From assembly GCF_014529535.1 (NCBI RefSeq), contig NW_023503555.1, forward strand, positions 7,688,001 through 7,752,000: 64,000 nt of DNA, given 5' to 3'. Shown here in pieces: positions 1 through 14,211 of the stretch. A model generated the notes under the pieces. That model saw only the letters and a program-made list of their open reading frames with translations. It was not told the DNA's origin and did not search any database. Position 1 is the first letter of the stretch; each line of letters opens with the position of its first letter. This DNA is from Bradysia coprophila (Eukaryota > Arthropoda > Insecta > Diptera > Sciaridae). A program made the position numbers and the translations under genes.

Positions 1-496
1 CCATCTTTCGTGTAAAGTTTATTAATCCAAGGGCGAAGCCGAGGTCAACAATAACACAAAAACGTGATTTTTCATTGTTATCCCAAGTTTTATCATGAAT
101 TTTGCGTATTGTTAGTTCCTGAAACAATTCTCTTGTTTCCGCAAGTGATCTAATGAGCCACTATCGACCCCTAGGGAGCTGAAAGCAGATAAAATGTATT
201 CAAAAACTCAGGATAAGAGTACAAAATCACGTTTTCATGTGTTTATTGGCGTCGGCTACGCTTTACTAACAAATAATATTTTATATTTTTCCTGGTCTCG
301 GGCTGCAACCCTCACTCACATTTAGTAAAATAAAAAGTTTCAATCAAGGACGCGACGCACGCGAGAGTCTATCACTTCATTAACTCAATATTCATTTTTC
401 TAAAAGGCTGTCAGTACGTACCGTCTGTTTCGGCAGTCCTTGTCGTTATTAAAAACAGTAATATAAGTTTCTGTCTTATATCAGTTTATATCAGTA

Positions 497-690
497 AGGG
501 ACGGCTGGATACCATCTGTTATCCATAACGACTTCAAGAATAAACGACAAGATCTGACTTATACGGGCGTGTATAGATAGCAATAAAACATGTTTCCGAA
601 ATGAGGTACAAGATTTAAAGAACCTTAAACTTACATACTTAGATCAAATAATGAAGTAATAGATCCGAAGAGTGAAACTGCTGAAAATGC
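497..690 (+). repeat. Family C dispersed repeat, copy 1
   Basis: Shares the family C landmarks: CATCTGTTAT near the left, a central GAGGTACAAGATTT block and GAAGTAATAGAT near the right. At least eleven copies of this roughly 160-200 bp unit occur in the window, in both orientations. The best complete copies have short imperfect terminal inverted repeats resembling AACCTGTTACGAACGGC, so it is probably a MITE. Confidence 0.65.
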
Positions 691-1663
691 TTGCCTTTGC
701 TGTGGAAGGTCAAACCATCAATTAGATCAAACTTCTTTGTGGGTGTACCACAAAATACCAAATTTAGCTCGCCTCCACTTTAAACTTTCTTTCATTTTCT
801 TTCCACAAAATCAAAAATTTATGGGTTAACTCGTAGCATTCGTGACGGAAACGTAACAGGAAAGAGTTGTCCTTTGTAATTAATTTCCCCCAAAACACAG
901 CAGATACGTAATTATTTCAATTAAACAGAAAAGGACTGGTTATTCCTCTAAACGTCTAAACAGCGATAGAATTTTAACTTTCAACGATTAATGTGCAATT
1001 CAATCATTATGCAAAGCGTATGCGTATTAAAATGGGAACAATTTTGGATTGACATCTCTGGAAGGTATAATTCCATGATTGTAATGGAAATTGAAAATGT
1101 ATTTCCAAAGTATTAACAGTTACGTATCGAATAGTCCCACGTAATATTAATTTGAATAATGCATAAGCTTGTACACAACAACAACAACAACAAAAACGAC
1201 GAAATTTCTCGATATATGGCTTTTCCCAACCCCGCGGTTTTTTTTTATTTTTTACTAATTATGCGTACATGGGTAAATAAACAGAAAAACAAACTTTTAC
1301 CTTTACCTTTATTCTATCAACCGGACATATCAAATAATCATAAGGTCAAACAATAACGAAAATGGGATATGCGAGGTTTTTTCTACTGACTCTCTGTTTC
1401 ACTTCATCATATTCCTTTTTGGAAGCCCTTTTAATGTGAAATCGATCGGCGAAATTGAATAAAATGCGTGGCAATATTGCTTTCTGTGTCATACCACACG
1501 AATAATGTATGAAATGAACATTGCCATATGGGATTTTAGGAGGGCAATCAAAAGTATTTTTAGTTATTGAATGGATGGTGCGTACACTCTAAAAATGGAG
1601 TTTAACCGAATTTTGATATTTCATTGGGAGCTTTAGTTTTACCTCCATTTACTTTTCGTTAGC

Positions 1664-1830
1664 AGCAACCGAATCTGTTACTTCTTTTATTCTAAGTGAT
1701 TCCAAAAATTTGTTTACGAAATCTTTTACTTCATTTTGTTTTAACATAAATTTTGTGCTATAAATAGACGACTGTTGTTAGAGGAATTGCTTGTTTTTGC
1801 TGTAGCTGTCGATAACAAATGATAACACCC
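1664..1830 (-). repeat. Family C dispersed repeat, copy 2
   Basis: Reverse-oriented copy: AATCTGTTACTTC on the left, AATCTTTTACTTCATT in the middle and GTCGATAACAAATGATAAC on the right, which are the reverse complements of the landmarks in the forward copies. Confidence 0.65.
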
Positions 1831-4646
1831 TTATGAAATCCGAATCTCTCAACTCGTTTTCAGTTCCTTCCGATTTTGTCGTTTCTCTGGCATGATGCTG
1901 AAAATTTTAATGTCTATAATAGAGTAAGGAGATTGTTTTCGTATTATTCGTTCGTCAAGCGAGTAGCGGAGTCGCCACCGGTCAGGATGGGTTTTGATAT
2001 TCTATTTTTACGAGTTGCTACATTATATTCCCTGAAGACCCGTTCTAGACTTAATCTATTGCAGATGCTATAACTGTAGGATAGAAGTAATATCAAAAAC
2101 ATCTAGATTCTCCCAATCTAGATACAGTTGGAAATTTTTAATTGATTTACGGTGTTCTTATCTTAACCTATAAAAAAACTATCGCCAGCCTATTTTTCTT
2201 ATAATTTACTAGAGTGGCACGTCCAGTTTGTAGATTTAACTGTTCATTTATAAAAGTGAAGGTACAAACGAAAGTCCTTTTTACCAAAGAAAGTACAGAA
2301 CATGTATAGCCGATAGGAAAGGTTCATCTTAAACGTATTCATAATTTATGTCAAAATATTATTGAAATGAGTGCGTTTGAGCCCATTTTTGAAGGCCTTT
2401 GGAAAAATCGAAAATATTTGCATTTGAAAGGTGACGGCCTACTGATCGACTGTATCATACCGAAAATGATTTTTTTTCCATAACCTATGTTCAATACAAC
2501 TCGGATCTTCTGTGGCATACATAGTTCGTCTATGCTCAAGGGATCGTTCATAAAGTATGTCAAGTGTGAAAGAGATGCAAGATAAGAATAAAAATGTAAT
2601 AGATGGAGATGGAGACGCGTCATATACTCGATGAATGATCCCTAACTGCAGGATTTCGATCGGATAACTGGAAAACAGTTATAATCGTCCAATACCATTT
2701 AATCACAGGATTCGTAACTGTGACTCTATGATTCGTAATACTCTATGATTGAAAATTACTAACGATGATGAAGTAATAGATTGCACTAATTTAACCCATT
2801 GAAAAATCAAAATGTAAGGGCTGAAACCTTATGACCGATTGTAAGTCATTCACATTGGCATTAGTGATTTGAAATTGTGATAACTGAAAGTTTCTACTCG
2901 ATCAACGTAATAAAGTTTGTTTTTCCCATTTACAGTATATCGATATGCTCGAAATAAAAACAGTTGCATATCTTACTGATTAGAGTATACCTAAACAATC
3001 CGTTCAATCTCTAATCGCGTGCTATCAAACATACCGAAAATAAAATTGTTGATAAATTTCCAGTGAAATTATTTATTTAATTCCCGTAAAATATATCTTA
3101 ACAGTGTACGATAGATAAATCTAAGCATACACTCCAATTTATACTCGTATGTCCAAAAAAAAAAATTCTTTCAAATATTTAATTCAAAACGAACCGATGG
3201 ACAAAATAAACCAATTCCAAATTCTAATATTGCGTGATGGAAAATTAACGAAAATTGTGTGTGTGTGCCATTACATTTTTACGAAAAGTAAATTATATGT
3301 GGAAAGAAGAATTACTTTTTGACAACAAAAATGTGGCAAAACATTCACCAGCACCGTAATATTGGAAAGGTATAATATAACAGAAAAAAACACAACACAT
3401 ACACCACCCACTCACCCCATTCAACACATCGTCGTGTAATTCAGTGTATTAAAAACCTGTCCCCCCATTCCATTGACACGATACTGGTAAAATTGATGGT
3501 GTGTGGCATCGTTGTATGGTAAATGGCCCTCAACTCTTGACTGTATCGGACACGTGAACTGGAAATGTATCTCTTTTATAAAATGTTCTCAGTTTCTGTC
3601 GCTTTTCCAGATTTGTTTTCAAGTGGTAAAATTACGGGATGAGTAGATGGCTCGCTTACGTTTTATTTCTCTTCTGATTGTCATTTTCGTAGAAGTATCG
3701 TAGAAAGGTTCCTTACTGTTAACAACAATTCATAAATAATTATTTCGACCACGTTCCTTTCAGCCATTCATGAGACTTAGTGTTTGAAATCTTTGCATTT
3801 TATTCAACGTTTATAATCAAGATCGTTCTGCATTGTAATCTAATCAAACGTCGAGGATATTATCGCGAGAATCATGACTCGCTATAGATTAAGGAATTTG
3901 TTCATGGCCAATACTTGCAAAGTGGATCGCCACCGGTTTTCAGTGGGTTTTGATTTTTGTTTTTTACACGTTGCCATCCGTTGTTGTCAAATTCAAGTTT
4001 TTTATAGGAAGGTTACGTAGATTGCTTGTAAAAAGGACTTCACCTTGCACAAATTAAAAACCTTGGACAGTATCTGATACTTCAATATATGCAACATGAA
4101 AAAACCATATTTTAAAACCCCCTGAAACCCAGATTATTGGCAGATAATTGCAAGGTTCTCAAAGAACAGGTTAAAACACTAACGAAGGCGGGTGTAACAC
4201 AAATCTTGACAATTTAGACATGAATATTGTTTGAAAAGTAAACTTGATAACAATAATTTTTTTTAAAGTTGAAATCGTCAAACATTTCCAAACCTAGTTG
4301 GCGCTACAGGATAATTTTGATTCCACCGCCTTAGTGATCAACTCGAAAGTGTCTTAACCTGTTCTTTCAGAACCTTGGAAAATAGTGAATTTCGAGTGCA
4401 AAAGGATTCTAAAGAATATTTGTCAACTTTAAAGGAATCGGAATCATTTTTACACGCGTTTTCCTTAGATTTAAACTTCAGGCCTTTTCTTAAAATTTTA
4501 AGGATTTTTAAGGAATTTAAGGAATTTTGAGTGCAACAGAATTTTCTATGTTTATTTGCCCCTCGATGGCTCGATTTAATGTCAAAATTCCAAACCTTTT
4601 ACAAAGGCTGGACGTTGTTGTCATCAAATCTACTACTTCTTTGAAA

Positions 4647-4791
4647 CAGAAAAGGGACATCTCAAATTAGCGAATTATAGGAAAAATGAAATTTCATTGA
4701 TTTTATCATCCACATCCCCTCAGCCTGTGAAGCTAAATCAATGAAATTTCATTTTTCTTACGATTCACCAATTGAACACGTCCCTTTTCTG
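4647..4791. mobile_element. Family B MITE, copy 1
   Basis: About 145 bp with terminal inverted repeats starting CAGAAAAGGGAC on the left and ending GTCCCTTTTCTG on the right. Inside the termini lie mirrored arms containing AAAAATGAAATTTCATTGA. Two further copies are at about 10.66 kb and 54.39 kb. No coding capacity, so a non-autonomous element. Confidence 0.7.
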
Positions 4792-5444
4792 CATTTAATT
4801 ATTCAAATATATTTAAAACCAACACAACTGAAATTCCTCTATACCCTGCCAAAATGCTAATCAACCCACTCAGTCTCGTTACACACCATCGATAATAATT
4901 CTGAATTCCTTCGAATGAGGAATATAAAAAATCCATCAAGCAATTAATGAATAATTTAGTGGCTCTCGGACTCAAATCAATCAAACTTTCATTACTATAG
5001 CAATAAACGACTGTAATGAACCTTCGAATCGGTTGCAAATCATATAAATTTCCTATAACGAACAGCCATGTATTCATAATATTTGCATCGACGAGGCCGG
5101 GGTGTTAGGAACAGGAATTATGGTCTGTTTTACTTGCAACACTGGTAACAACAATATCACTCTTTGTTTTTACCGTGACGGTCGTATAAAATACACACAA
5201 CTCGTTGTAATATATAAATCAATAAGTGAGCTCTAATTCAAATTTATTATGTACATATTCTATTGCATATTTTGATTATTCATGCACTTAGCGAGGCAAT
5301 TTTTGTTAGAGAGTGAGAGACACATTTTATTATTTATTGTGAGGAATGTGGAGACTAATTAATTCGATATAAACAATGTGTAGTTATACGCGTAACACAG
5401 AGAGAGAGCGGTGTGGAGATATTTCTAACAAGCAAAAAAAAAAC

Positions 5445-5598
5445 AACCTTAAAGGGTGAAGGTGACGCAAGTCCTTAGGCTTAACTTACAAAATGTCTGA
5501 TATTATTAGGGATGAATCTATTTATTATGAAAAGGTTATATGGTAGGACGTTTTGTAAGTTCAGACACAAGGACTTGCGTCACTTGTCTTTTAAGGTT
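5445..5598. mobile_element. Inverted-repeat element (about 154 bp)
   Basis: The left arm begins AACCTTAAAGGGTGAAGGTG and contains GACGCAAGTCCTT. The right arm mirrors it as AAGGACTTGCGTC and ends TTTTAAGGTT. Arms of roughly 50 bp flank a loop of about 50 bp. Probably a MITE; only this copy was noticed. Confidence 0.65.
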
Positions 5599-5799
5599 TT
5601 AAAGTTTTTTTTACTGATAGCAGTTCTTCTGTAAGTTTTGGGGTTGACTGTTAATGAAAAAAGGTTTTCTTACAGTATGGCTCTGTGGACTTTCTAACTT
5701 CCAAATCTCGAAAGTTTACTAACAAAAATGATTCCTCGATGTATTGGAAGGCAGAATCTGAAATAAATTTGTTTTTGAAGAAGCTTCATAGTACCATCT

Positions 5800-5905
5800 C
5801 AATAATTCCAAAAGTCCAGAAGGGAACCCAAAAAACATGAAAAATCCCACAAAATCCTAAAGATCTAGAACTGAAAATATGGTAGATCATTTGAAGTGAA
5901 CGAAG
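5800..5905. repeat. Family D repeat unit
   Basis: A roughly 105-bp unit with blocks AATAATTCCAAAAGTCCAGA, CATGAAAAATCCCACAAAA and TCTAGAACTG. Related units recur at 6.22-6.50 kb and 46.52-46.70 kb. Confidence 0.6.
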
Positions 5906-6222
5906 TGTGTGGATCAAAATTACAAGAGATTAGCGGAGATAAAAAATCAAAATCATATCTGATACAAAAAATTTCTATGGCCATACAACGATACAACGCC
6001 AGTTGCATAATGGGAACCATCTCCGCAGAAAAGCCTTTGGAAGAAATTTTTTATTTGTAATTTGTTATCTGTACTTTAAAAAGATACAAGGTTTTACAGG
6101 TCGGAATGACGGCTAAGCCTGACCACCTTTCCTTGTCAAATACAATGTATTCTGGTTTATTGAATAAAAAAAACCTATCAGTTAAAAAAAAAAAAAACGA
6201 AGTGTGTTAACTAACCTGGTAC

Positions 6223-6670
6223 CACCTCAATAATCCCAAAAGTCTCAAAGGGAGCACGAAAAACATGAAAAATCCCACAAAATTCTGAAGTTCTAGAACT
6301 GGAAAGATGGTGGACCATGAGAAGAGAAGGGATTCTGTTACCCCAACAGTCCAGAAGCAACCCAAAAGAAATACATGAAAAATCCCACAAAATCTTGAAT
6401 TTGTAGAATTGCAAAGATCCCAGGACCATGGGGAGTGATGGAATTGTAGGATCCAACCTGTTACTTCAATAATCTTAAAAAGTCCAGAAGTTAACCTAAA
6501 AAGAACGGTAAAACTCAAATTTTTACCTTTTGACGTCATTCATCCCCATTTGTCCTCAGGAAATTTCTTCCTACAAAAAATCTCTGAAATATCAACATTC
6601 TTTGTCACTTCCATCCTATTCCGTTTGAAAAGTTTGGTCTCCTCAATGAACTCTTTATTTTATTTTTGTT
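6223..6670. repeat. Family D tandem block
   Basis: Contains about two and a half imperfect units of roughly 110 bp (starting near 6223, 6334 and 6465), each with AATCCCACAAAA and an AACTGGAAAGAT-like or AATTGCAAAGAT block. It is followed by a unique segment with TCCTCAATGAACT. The same order of units plus that segment reappears at 46522-46915, so the two loci are copies of one longer element. Confidence 0.6.
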
Positions 6671-8825
6671 GCACTGGACTGGCGTCACGCTGGCTAACTA
6701 ACCTGCGAGCACGATACAATTATCATGTCCCCATCAAAACATATAATATCTACTACACCAGGCGCACATTCCACCTAGTTATAATGCATATAAATTTTCT
6801 GCTGATATGTGCGTAAATATTGGGACCGACTTTAGCCACTTTGTCGATTTACATGATTTATCGCATTGGATATCCGCATAACATATTTGTTTTCACCAAA
6901 AAAGAAAAGAAATTTATTTTTAAACAAAAACCAATAGTGAATTTTGGCCCGAATGGCCGGTATACGATTGTTCTTTTAGCTTAAATATTTATGCGGTTTT
7001 GGTTATCCAATTTCATTAAGCAATAAATTCTGATAAAAATAAATATCGCTGGAGAGAGGGGGGCTATTATAATGTGGCCGTTTTTATAGTTCTACGTGAT
7101 AAGTTTCCAATTCCGAAGGAGATATCAAAACAAATTTCCATAAATTTATTAAATTTACCCTTTAGTTCACAGATATGACAATGTGTTCTTTTATTGCACA
7201 GGCTTTTAACCGTGTATAGTATAAATACACAGGACATTAGTTCAATGGGGATCAGATATTCATGAATATGTTGGGTGGTTAAAAATAATGTTGGTTAGCA
7301 AGGAAATTAAGTTAGGAAAACGTTTAAGCAAACGAATTTCGTTAGCCGGTTACAATGGGGTGGCATAGTGTGGTCAAACGGAAACGTATTTTTTAAAGAG
7401 CTGCCTCTTCAATCCAAGAAATCGTCCTAACCAACCTGCTCGCTATAATCAATGGATCGTAAAAAAAAGAATTTCTGCCATGAATGATTATCATGCTGTT
7501 GCTTCGAAGAACATTTACAATGCATCGCACCATGGGGTGGGGAGTTAAATGAAATACAACTAAGTGCAACGATTTTTCACAGGATTTTTTTTATGGGACA
7601 AACAAATCAGTTTTCTATCATCTTCTTTTAACAATAATTATTACGCTATGCTATTACAGTCCTCTCCACCCGTTGTTGCAATTAAACTAATAGTTTTTGA
7701 TTCAGTTCATCCACAGAGCGCTAAATTGGTTCATGTCGATAAAAATGCTAAACTTGTCATACTGCCTCATCATCTCGAGTAAATCATGGCACTTCAATAA
7801 TTTAATTTCAGTTGAAAATATGACCTGTGTGACACGACTGAACGTTTAATAAAATTTTTGGTTTTCGTTGTTCATCTGTTGTACTAACACTTTGGCATTA
7901 TCACCAATTTGCCGGTAGCGTAACAGCTAAATTTGGGTATTATGAACTCCGTGATGTTGGTCTGCCATCTTTAGATGGAAATCGCCTAAACGACTTTCTA
8001 ATGAAAACTGAGTGATTCCAGTATTAGAAGAAGTGAGACTTGGGGGGTTGGATATGATGTTTTATATGTGGTTTCGCTTCTAAACGGTTGAAGGCCACTG
8101 TCACTCGAATCTATCTACCTACTGTAACAGAATAAGATAGTTTCGAACCGTTGCTTATGAGGGACTCATATGCACTATAGGATGAAAGCGTATACATACA
8201 TTTATAATATCTTAACTTACAATAGGCCCGTAGTGAACCCTATTTCATAGCCTCATGCTGCCATAAGTCATGGGTGAAACAAAGTTAGGTAAATACTCTA
8301 CAGATACACTCATGACTCTTAAATGCAATGTTTACAAAATTATGTTCAGCATTTTCGTATCAGACTGCGAATTATGAATTGACTCATACGACCCTGATCT
8401 GATGTGTGAGGAAACGTTTAGTGGAAACGAAGTTCTTTGGGAGGATATAGCTATGTGATATCGACAATCACGACAAAAAATAAGTGGTGAGCTCTGGCTA
8501 CTGTTCCTTTATATAGAAGTTCATCTGTTACAACTATAACTGGACTGGCTCGAAAAAGCCCTTTGGGGGCAACATGCAACTCATTTGTAAAAGCTTAAAA
8601 GTTAAAAATGTTCATACAAAGTTCAAAACGTCCTTTGGGAATCTTCCGAGTTAACAGTATGTCCATTCCGGGCCTAATTGCAACGAATGAAGTAAAAGAT
8701 TTTGTATCAAACACTAGATACTTTAAACGAAAGAAGCAACAGACTTAATGGCCAAATCGCGGTAATCTTGCAGTTTTGACAATGTCCTTCTTCTTCGGGG
8801 CTATCTCTCTCAATTTTTCTCTTAA

Positions 8826-9035
8826 CCTGTTACGAACGGCTATTCATCTGTTATCTACAACGACGACAACAGTAAATGATTAGCTTTGACTAATGCATTC
8901 TAATATAGCAAAACTTATGTTTGAACAAGTGAAGTAGAAGATTTTGCAAAAATCTGTTGAAAACATTTGATGATTAGAAGTCACAGATTGATCATTGTAC
9001 TAGTGGCTCGCCGTCTATAACAGGTCAATTTCCTT
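8826..9035 (+). repeat. Family C dispersed repeat, copy 3 (near full length)
   Basis: The left end reads AACCTGTTACGAACGGC and the right end, reverse-complemented, reads GACCTGTTATAGACGGC, giving imperfect terminal inverted repeats. Internal landmarks CATCTGTTAT and GAAGTAGAAGATTTTG are present. Confidence 0.65.
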
Positions 9036-10659
9036 GTTTTCCCCAAAATTTTCCCGATTTTTTTTAAATTGGAAAATATTGGGTAAAAGCGAGGGTAAAA
9101 GTGGGACAGTTTTGGAAAAATCGCACCAACTAAAATTATTATATTTTTATCGGTTGGCTTCCAGTAAATATTGACATGGACAAAGTGGTAAAATAATGGG
9201 CCACAATTTTATCTAAGTTATTTTCCCCTTTGTCTACATGAATTATACAACAAACCGTAGAAGTATTTATCCTAATAGATAAGTCTATTTGGTTGCGCAT
9301 ATTTTAACATTTAACATCGTGTTGGTTTTTTCTTGCGGAAGTTAACGAGGCGGCTTATTCCTTTAAACTCTTCTCTTTTTTTCAAAAAAATGAAGCGAAA
9401 TATTAGGAAAAAATTTGCCAAAAGGGTTGCAATATATTCATTTTATAGGCAAAAAACCAACCAAAAACGGACGAAAAAATGTGTAAAATCTTCGAACATA
9501 AACGACAATTTTATTGCATGGAAATACTTCAAAGGATTTACGCAAAATTGTTGTATAATACATACAGTCAGAGAGAGAGGCAGCAAAAAAAAGGGTTCGA
9601 GCTAAATATGCGCAATATCCTTACGATTCGTACGAAATAAATAAATTTTCATAAACTTTGCAATAAAAACTAAGGAAAAGAAACCCTTTCGGTATGATGT
9701 AATATAAATAGAAATTGAATATCCCTTTACCCTTTTTTTCCAGCCTAACTGTGTATGTGCAATCCTTTTTTTTCTATGGGCCAATTCATAAATACCGTAA
9801 TAAGAATGAGATTTTCGTTTAACACACAAATAAAATGAAAATAAAAAAACTTTGTGCAATATTTTTGTTGCACTGAACACAATACCCAATTCGAACTTAT
9901 ACATTCCCCATTGTCAAATGGCATTTACCTCAAATGCAATAAAATCGAACAATGGGATGAGGGTAGAAAAAAAACAGTTTTTGCAATTTTTTTCGTGTTC
10001 ATTGTTTTCGTTCTGATCCTGGTTTTCAATAAGGAGATTCAATAAGGTTTGAGAGCAGGTAGTCTTTGTTCGCTGAGAGAGAGCTGTGCACATTTCCGAG
10101 CACCTCGATTCCATATAGACATGATATGAAATGCAGGGGCGGGATATTGGTGAGTTAATGTGATTATATGTAATAATTCCAGATTATTAACACATTTTGT
10201 GAATGGATTTTTAATGTAGGCACCTTGTTTTGTGAAGGATTTCTTTGTTGTTGTTGTTGTTATTAGAACTTTAGGCAATGGAATGGAATTTATTTTGAAA
10301 AGTGAAGCGAAACCGATTGAATGTTAAAGGCAAATATCCTGCGACGATTTTTTATTCTTTTTCTGTCTCTCACATTTTTGCACATTCACCTGAAATCGAT
10401 ACAAAGATTTGTAGAATGATTTGTTTGGCGCCAAAAATGGTCATTCTGTAAAGGACTTTATGCACGTATTGCAGAACATGTATCGATAACAAATCTTTGT
10501 AAAATTCACTAGCACGAAATGCATTTGAAATGTGTAAATTCTTGTAAAGATTTGTGAAGATTGGTCTTTGGTGTGAGGCTCGGCTCGAATCATGTGTCTT
10601 TCTCAGACTAGACATACTATACTTTATTCACTTCTATGTTGTATTTGAATACTTAAATA

Positions 10660-10861
10660 AATAAACTGAACGTGTCACTTTAGCGAATTATAAGAAAAAT
10701 GAAATTTAATTGATTTAGATCTCTTTCGAACAGTCCACCAAGTTATTTGTTTTAATTTACCAAAATAACTTCCATTGACATTGTTAGCCTATTTAAAACG
10801 GGACTAAATTAATGAAATTTAATTTTTCTTATAACTCCCTAAAGGGACATGTCTTGTTTAT
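10660..10861. mobile_element. Family B MITE, copy 2
   Basis: The left arm has CGTGTCACTTTAGCGAATTAT followed by a block ending AAATTTAATTGATT. The right arm mirrors it with AATTTAATTTTTCTTAT and AAAGGGACATGTC. It matches the copies at 4.65 kb and 54.39 kb. Confidence 0.7.
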
Positions 10862-11789
10862 ACAACATATAGAAAAATCGGACTGGTTGTACAGACTTAT
10901 TACAGGATCTAGACAATAAATTTTACATTTTATGTGGTTGGCCCTGATTTAAACTGATCCATAATGTCTTTTGTGAAGTGTAGGATATTTCTTGCCCAAA
11001 TGCCCCTGGGCCTAAGTAATTCAAAATTAGTGGCATGTCACAGTGGTCACTGAAGGACATGTGTCCAAAGTGATGCCAGAAGGATGTTAAAGAGTTCTTT
11101 TGTTGGAGTTTAGTAGCCCGATGAAAACTTAGGGTAACAGACTGAGTAAATGATCATGGCGCCTCAAAGCTAAAAAGATCTTGTTTTTTCACACTTTTCG
11201 TTGAATATCAAGAGAGCCCGAAAAGATGAAAAATCATTTCTTCGGGAAAAATGTAGGATTTTGAATTCCGAACATTGTCAAATTCGAAAAGTGTGTGTAA
11301 AGTACAGGATTGGTCCAAAAAATGACTATATATGTCAAAATTTTTGGGTTTGTGAAGAAAATTCTCTGCTTTGAGTATTTTTCTTAACTTATCAAGCGAA
11401 CATTTTAACTGGAAAACCCGAATCTTTAAATTCTGTACATAAACGAAGAAAACAAAATATTTTTGGAAACTGCAGAGAAACACCACAAGTCCGCCAATTT
11501 TCCATTTTTCTTTTTTAGAACTTTATAATTTAAGGTTTCATATGCAGATCACCTGAAAAGTGGAGAAAGTTTCGTAAGAATCTCTAAAAGTTTGACTTTG
11601 ACCATTTTTTACTCCTGTGTTTTCCGCAAAAATACATTTTTCTAGAAGAAACTAATTTTTTATTAAGTTCTCTTGCTGCTCAACGAAAATACAATCTTTC
11701 GGTTTTGAGCCACTATCCTGACATCCTAATATTTCTTTCTAACAAAAAAACATTAGCTCCGGACCCCACTCCATCAAATTTTTTTACGG

Positions 11790-11960
11790 ATCAGTTGTCC
11801 ATCTGCTATCGACAACGACACTAAAATTAACGATTACCTACGGCTGTAGTTTTACTTTATAGCAGAACGATTGTTAAAACGCATGAGGTACAAGATTTTA
11901 CAACAAACACTGATCGATGCTGATATAAACAAAAGAAGTAATAGATTTGATGATTGTATG
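11790..11960 (+). repeat. Family C dispersed repeat, copy 4
   Basis: Landmarks CATCTGCTATCGACAACGAC, GAGGTACAAGATTTTA and AGAAGTAATAGATT occur in the family order and spacing. Confidence 0.65.
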
Positions 11961-13866
11961 GTGGTGTGTGTTTTGCCGTTTCTAAAACGGTAAGCCTACA
12001 CAGAACATGTTCTGTTTGAATCGTTACGTCGTACAATGCTTAGACGAATTATTACAATCTTTGTCTAAGGTACAATGTGAAAATCCGAAAACGTTGACCA
12101 GAAAACGGATAGTCTGACAGACGCATCAAAATAGATTTTATGTAACTTATTCTATGTACATGTAAAAATATATCAAAAATGTTCAATTTTGTGATTTTTG
12201 GCGATATCATCAAACCGTGTAAACTAACTTGGTGCAAGTAAACAAAAAATCGGTCTGACCCGACAACAAAATATATTCAAAAATGTAAAAATGGAATTGC
12301 ATTATGCAGTGCATGTTATAATCGTCGTTGAATTCTTCTTTTTTTTTTTGTTTAGAAATTTATTCATAACAAACATTGCTCATCAACATCACGCACAATG
12401 AATTTTTGTCTGGCATTCAAAAATCTTGTATTCATTGTAGGTATAGGTTATGCACCTAGTTCTCTATGTATTTGATTATGGTATATATACGATGTGAGCT
12501 GATCTGATCATACTCAATATCACGCAACACATATCACTAACTTATTTTTTTTCCCGTAGCAAAATGTTAGAACGAGAAAACGATAACAATTCGCTATAAA
12601 AATACATGAACGAAAAAAAAAAAATTAAAAAAAACTGAAATCGAATCCCCTCCACCTTTCATAATTCACTTCAAAAATATCCCCCCACCATCCGATAAAT
12701 TGTTTGGTTTTTTTCTTCATTATTGTATTCATAAAAACAGATTGCGATTATATTGCACTCCCACCACTCACCATAAAAAATATACGAGCCACTCATCATT
12801 TCCCCATTCAATATAGTCCACCAGCAGAAAAAAAGGGGAAAATTTAATTTGATGAAAATCACACACATCACCTTCACATATGCATAAAATCGTACGCACA
12901 AGAGAAGAAAAATGTGCTTCGACTGTGAACCTTGTGCTCTGTATATTTTATACACTTCGCGACTTGCGATTACATGGAGAAGAGTGAATTTGAAAAGTCA
13001 ATCCACTTGTAAATACATTGATAAATGAGAAATTGTGCGTGTGTTCCTCTCCATCCGTATATAGCAGACACGTAATAATAAAAACGCACAAACATGAAAA
13101 ATACGCATCTTAACTTCACATGTTTTCACTCTGTCTCACTTACGCAAATATTAAGTCATCGTGTGGATATATTCTCTGTGTGTATTAAGCGCTTTCGGTA
13201 TGAACGTTCTATATACACACAATATTGTATAGATAGCGTATATAGTTGGTGATTGCGTCGTTTTCTGTGTACAGTTTTATATGAAATGTTTTTTTTTTCT
13301 ATTATTTTTGTGGTGTTACTGACTGTTGTGGAAATTTGAAAACAGGCAGACAGTTTAGAAAGAAGTTTTGTTGAGTGTGGACAGAAAAACGTGAAAAACT
13401 GCAATGTGTTAATATAGATAGATAGTTTTGGTCTGATGTATTTTTGGGTTATAGGAGGATAACAAGAAAATATTGTTTTATGTGACTTAGAACAGAGAGC
13501 TTATGATGAGTTGAACATTTATTTTTTTGCCCATTGAAAAGAGAGAACAACAAAAAAAACAACGAAAATTTAAATTAATTTTTTAAGAGAAGAAAATCAA
13601 AACAAGAGACAAATTGTGAGTTTAAAAGAAAAATTGGAAAAATCAACGGAAAAGCAGATTTTTTCGCAACATTAATCAATTGAATCGGAAAGTGTAATTT
13701 CGGGACAATAATACGCCACACAGCCTCAACACAGAACACTATTATAAAACGAAAGATCAAACAAAATAAGAAAGAAATTTTTTCAATTTATTTTGATTTT
13801 AATTTCGTTTTGAGTTTTTTTTTTAATTTTATTATTTTTGGATTATTTATATTTCGGCTTAGCTGT

Positions 13867-14211
13867 GTGTGCGGTCAGTGCAAAATTCAAAATTATTTTT
13901 TTTCGCCCCTCAAAATTCTTCGTTTCAATTCTTACGTTGGTTTTCTAACAAACAACCAAAACAACCGGAAATACCGACAGTGATATTTTTATTCGAACAA
14001 GAACAGACTTTTAAGTGGTGCATATACATACTATCAAAGACATTTGTCCATTAAATTGAGTTGTAAAATTTTTTTTTGGATGAAAAAAACTTGAACTGTT
14101 CAAATCAAATCAATGAATCGTGTGTTATGAATCATATTGGATTTTTTGCTCAACCATTGGCAACGTGAAAACTTCTGCGGCTTTTAATTACTATTTTGAT
14201 GATATTTACAA
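13867..14211 (+). promoter_or_regulatory. rib: Candidate initiator and non-coding first exon of rib
   Basis: An arthropod-type initiator TCAGT lies at 13875-13879 within GTGTGCGGTCAGT. A strong splice donor, CAA|GTAAGT, follows at 14211/14212, and no good acceptor precedes it, as expected for a first exon of about 335 nt starting near 13877. The nearest downstream plus-strand acceptor with a matching role is the rib acceptor ending at 23233. Short upstream ORFs are present. The link to rib is inferred only from order and splice signals. Confidence 0.35.

Larger units (their letters stand above)
1..13000. other. Intergenic, repeat-rich, no supportable gene
   Basis: No open reading frame here exceeds about 110 codons or shows protein-like composition with splice sites. 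The stretch holds several dispersed repeats annotated separately (families B, C, D and a hairpin element), an (ACA)n run near 1178-1193 and a (TTG)n run near 10246-10263. It may be upstream regulatory DNA of the rib locus, but nothing in the sequence proves that. Confidence 0.6.

Noticed and set aside
6207..6539. 110-codon minus-strand ORF with repeated IPSL...MV motifs
   Set aside because: It reads through family D tandem repeat units; the apparent protein repeat is a by-product of the DNA repeat.
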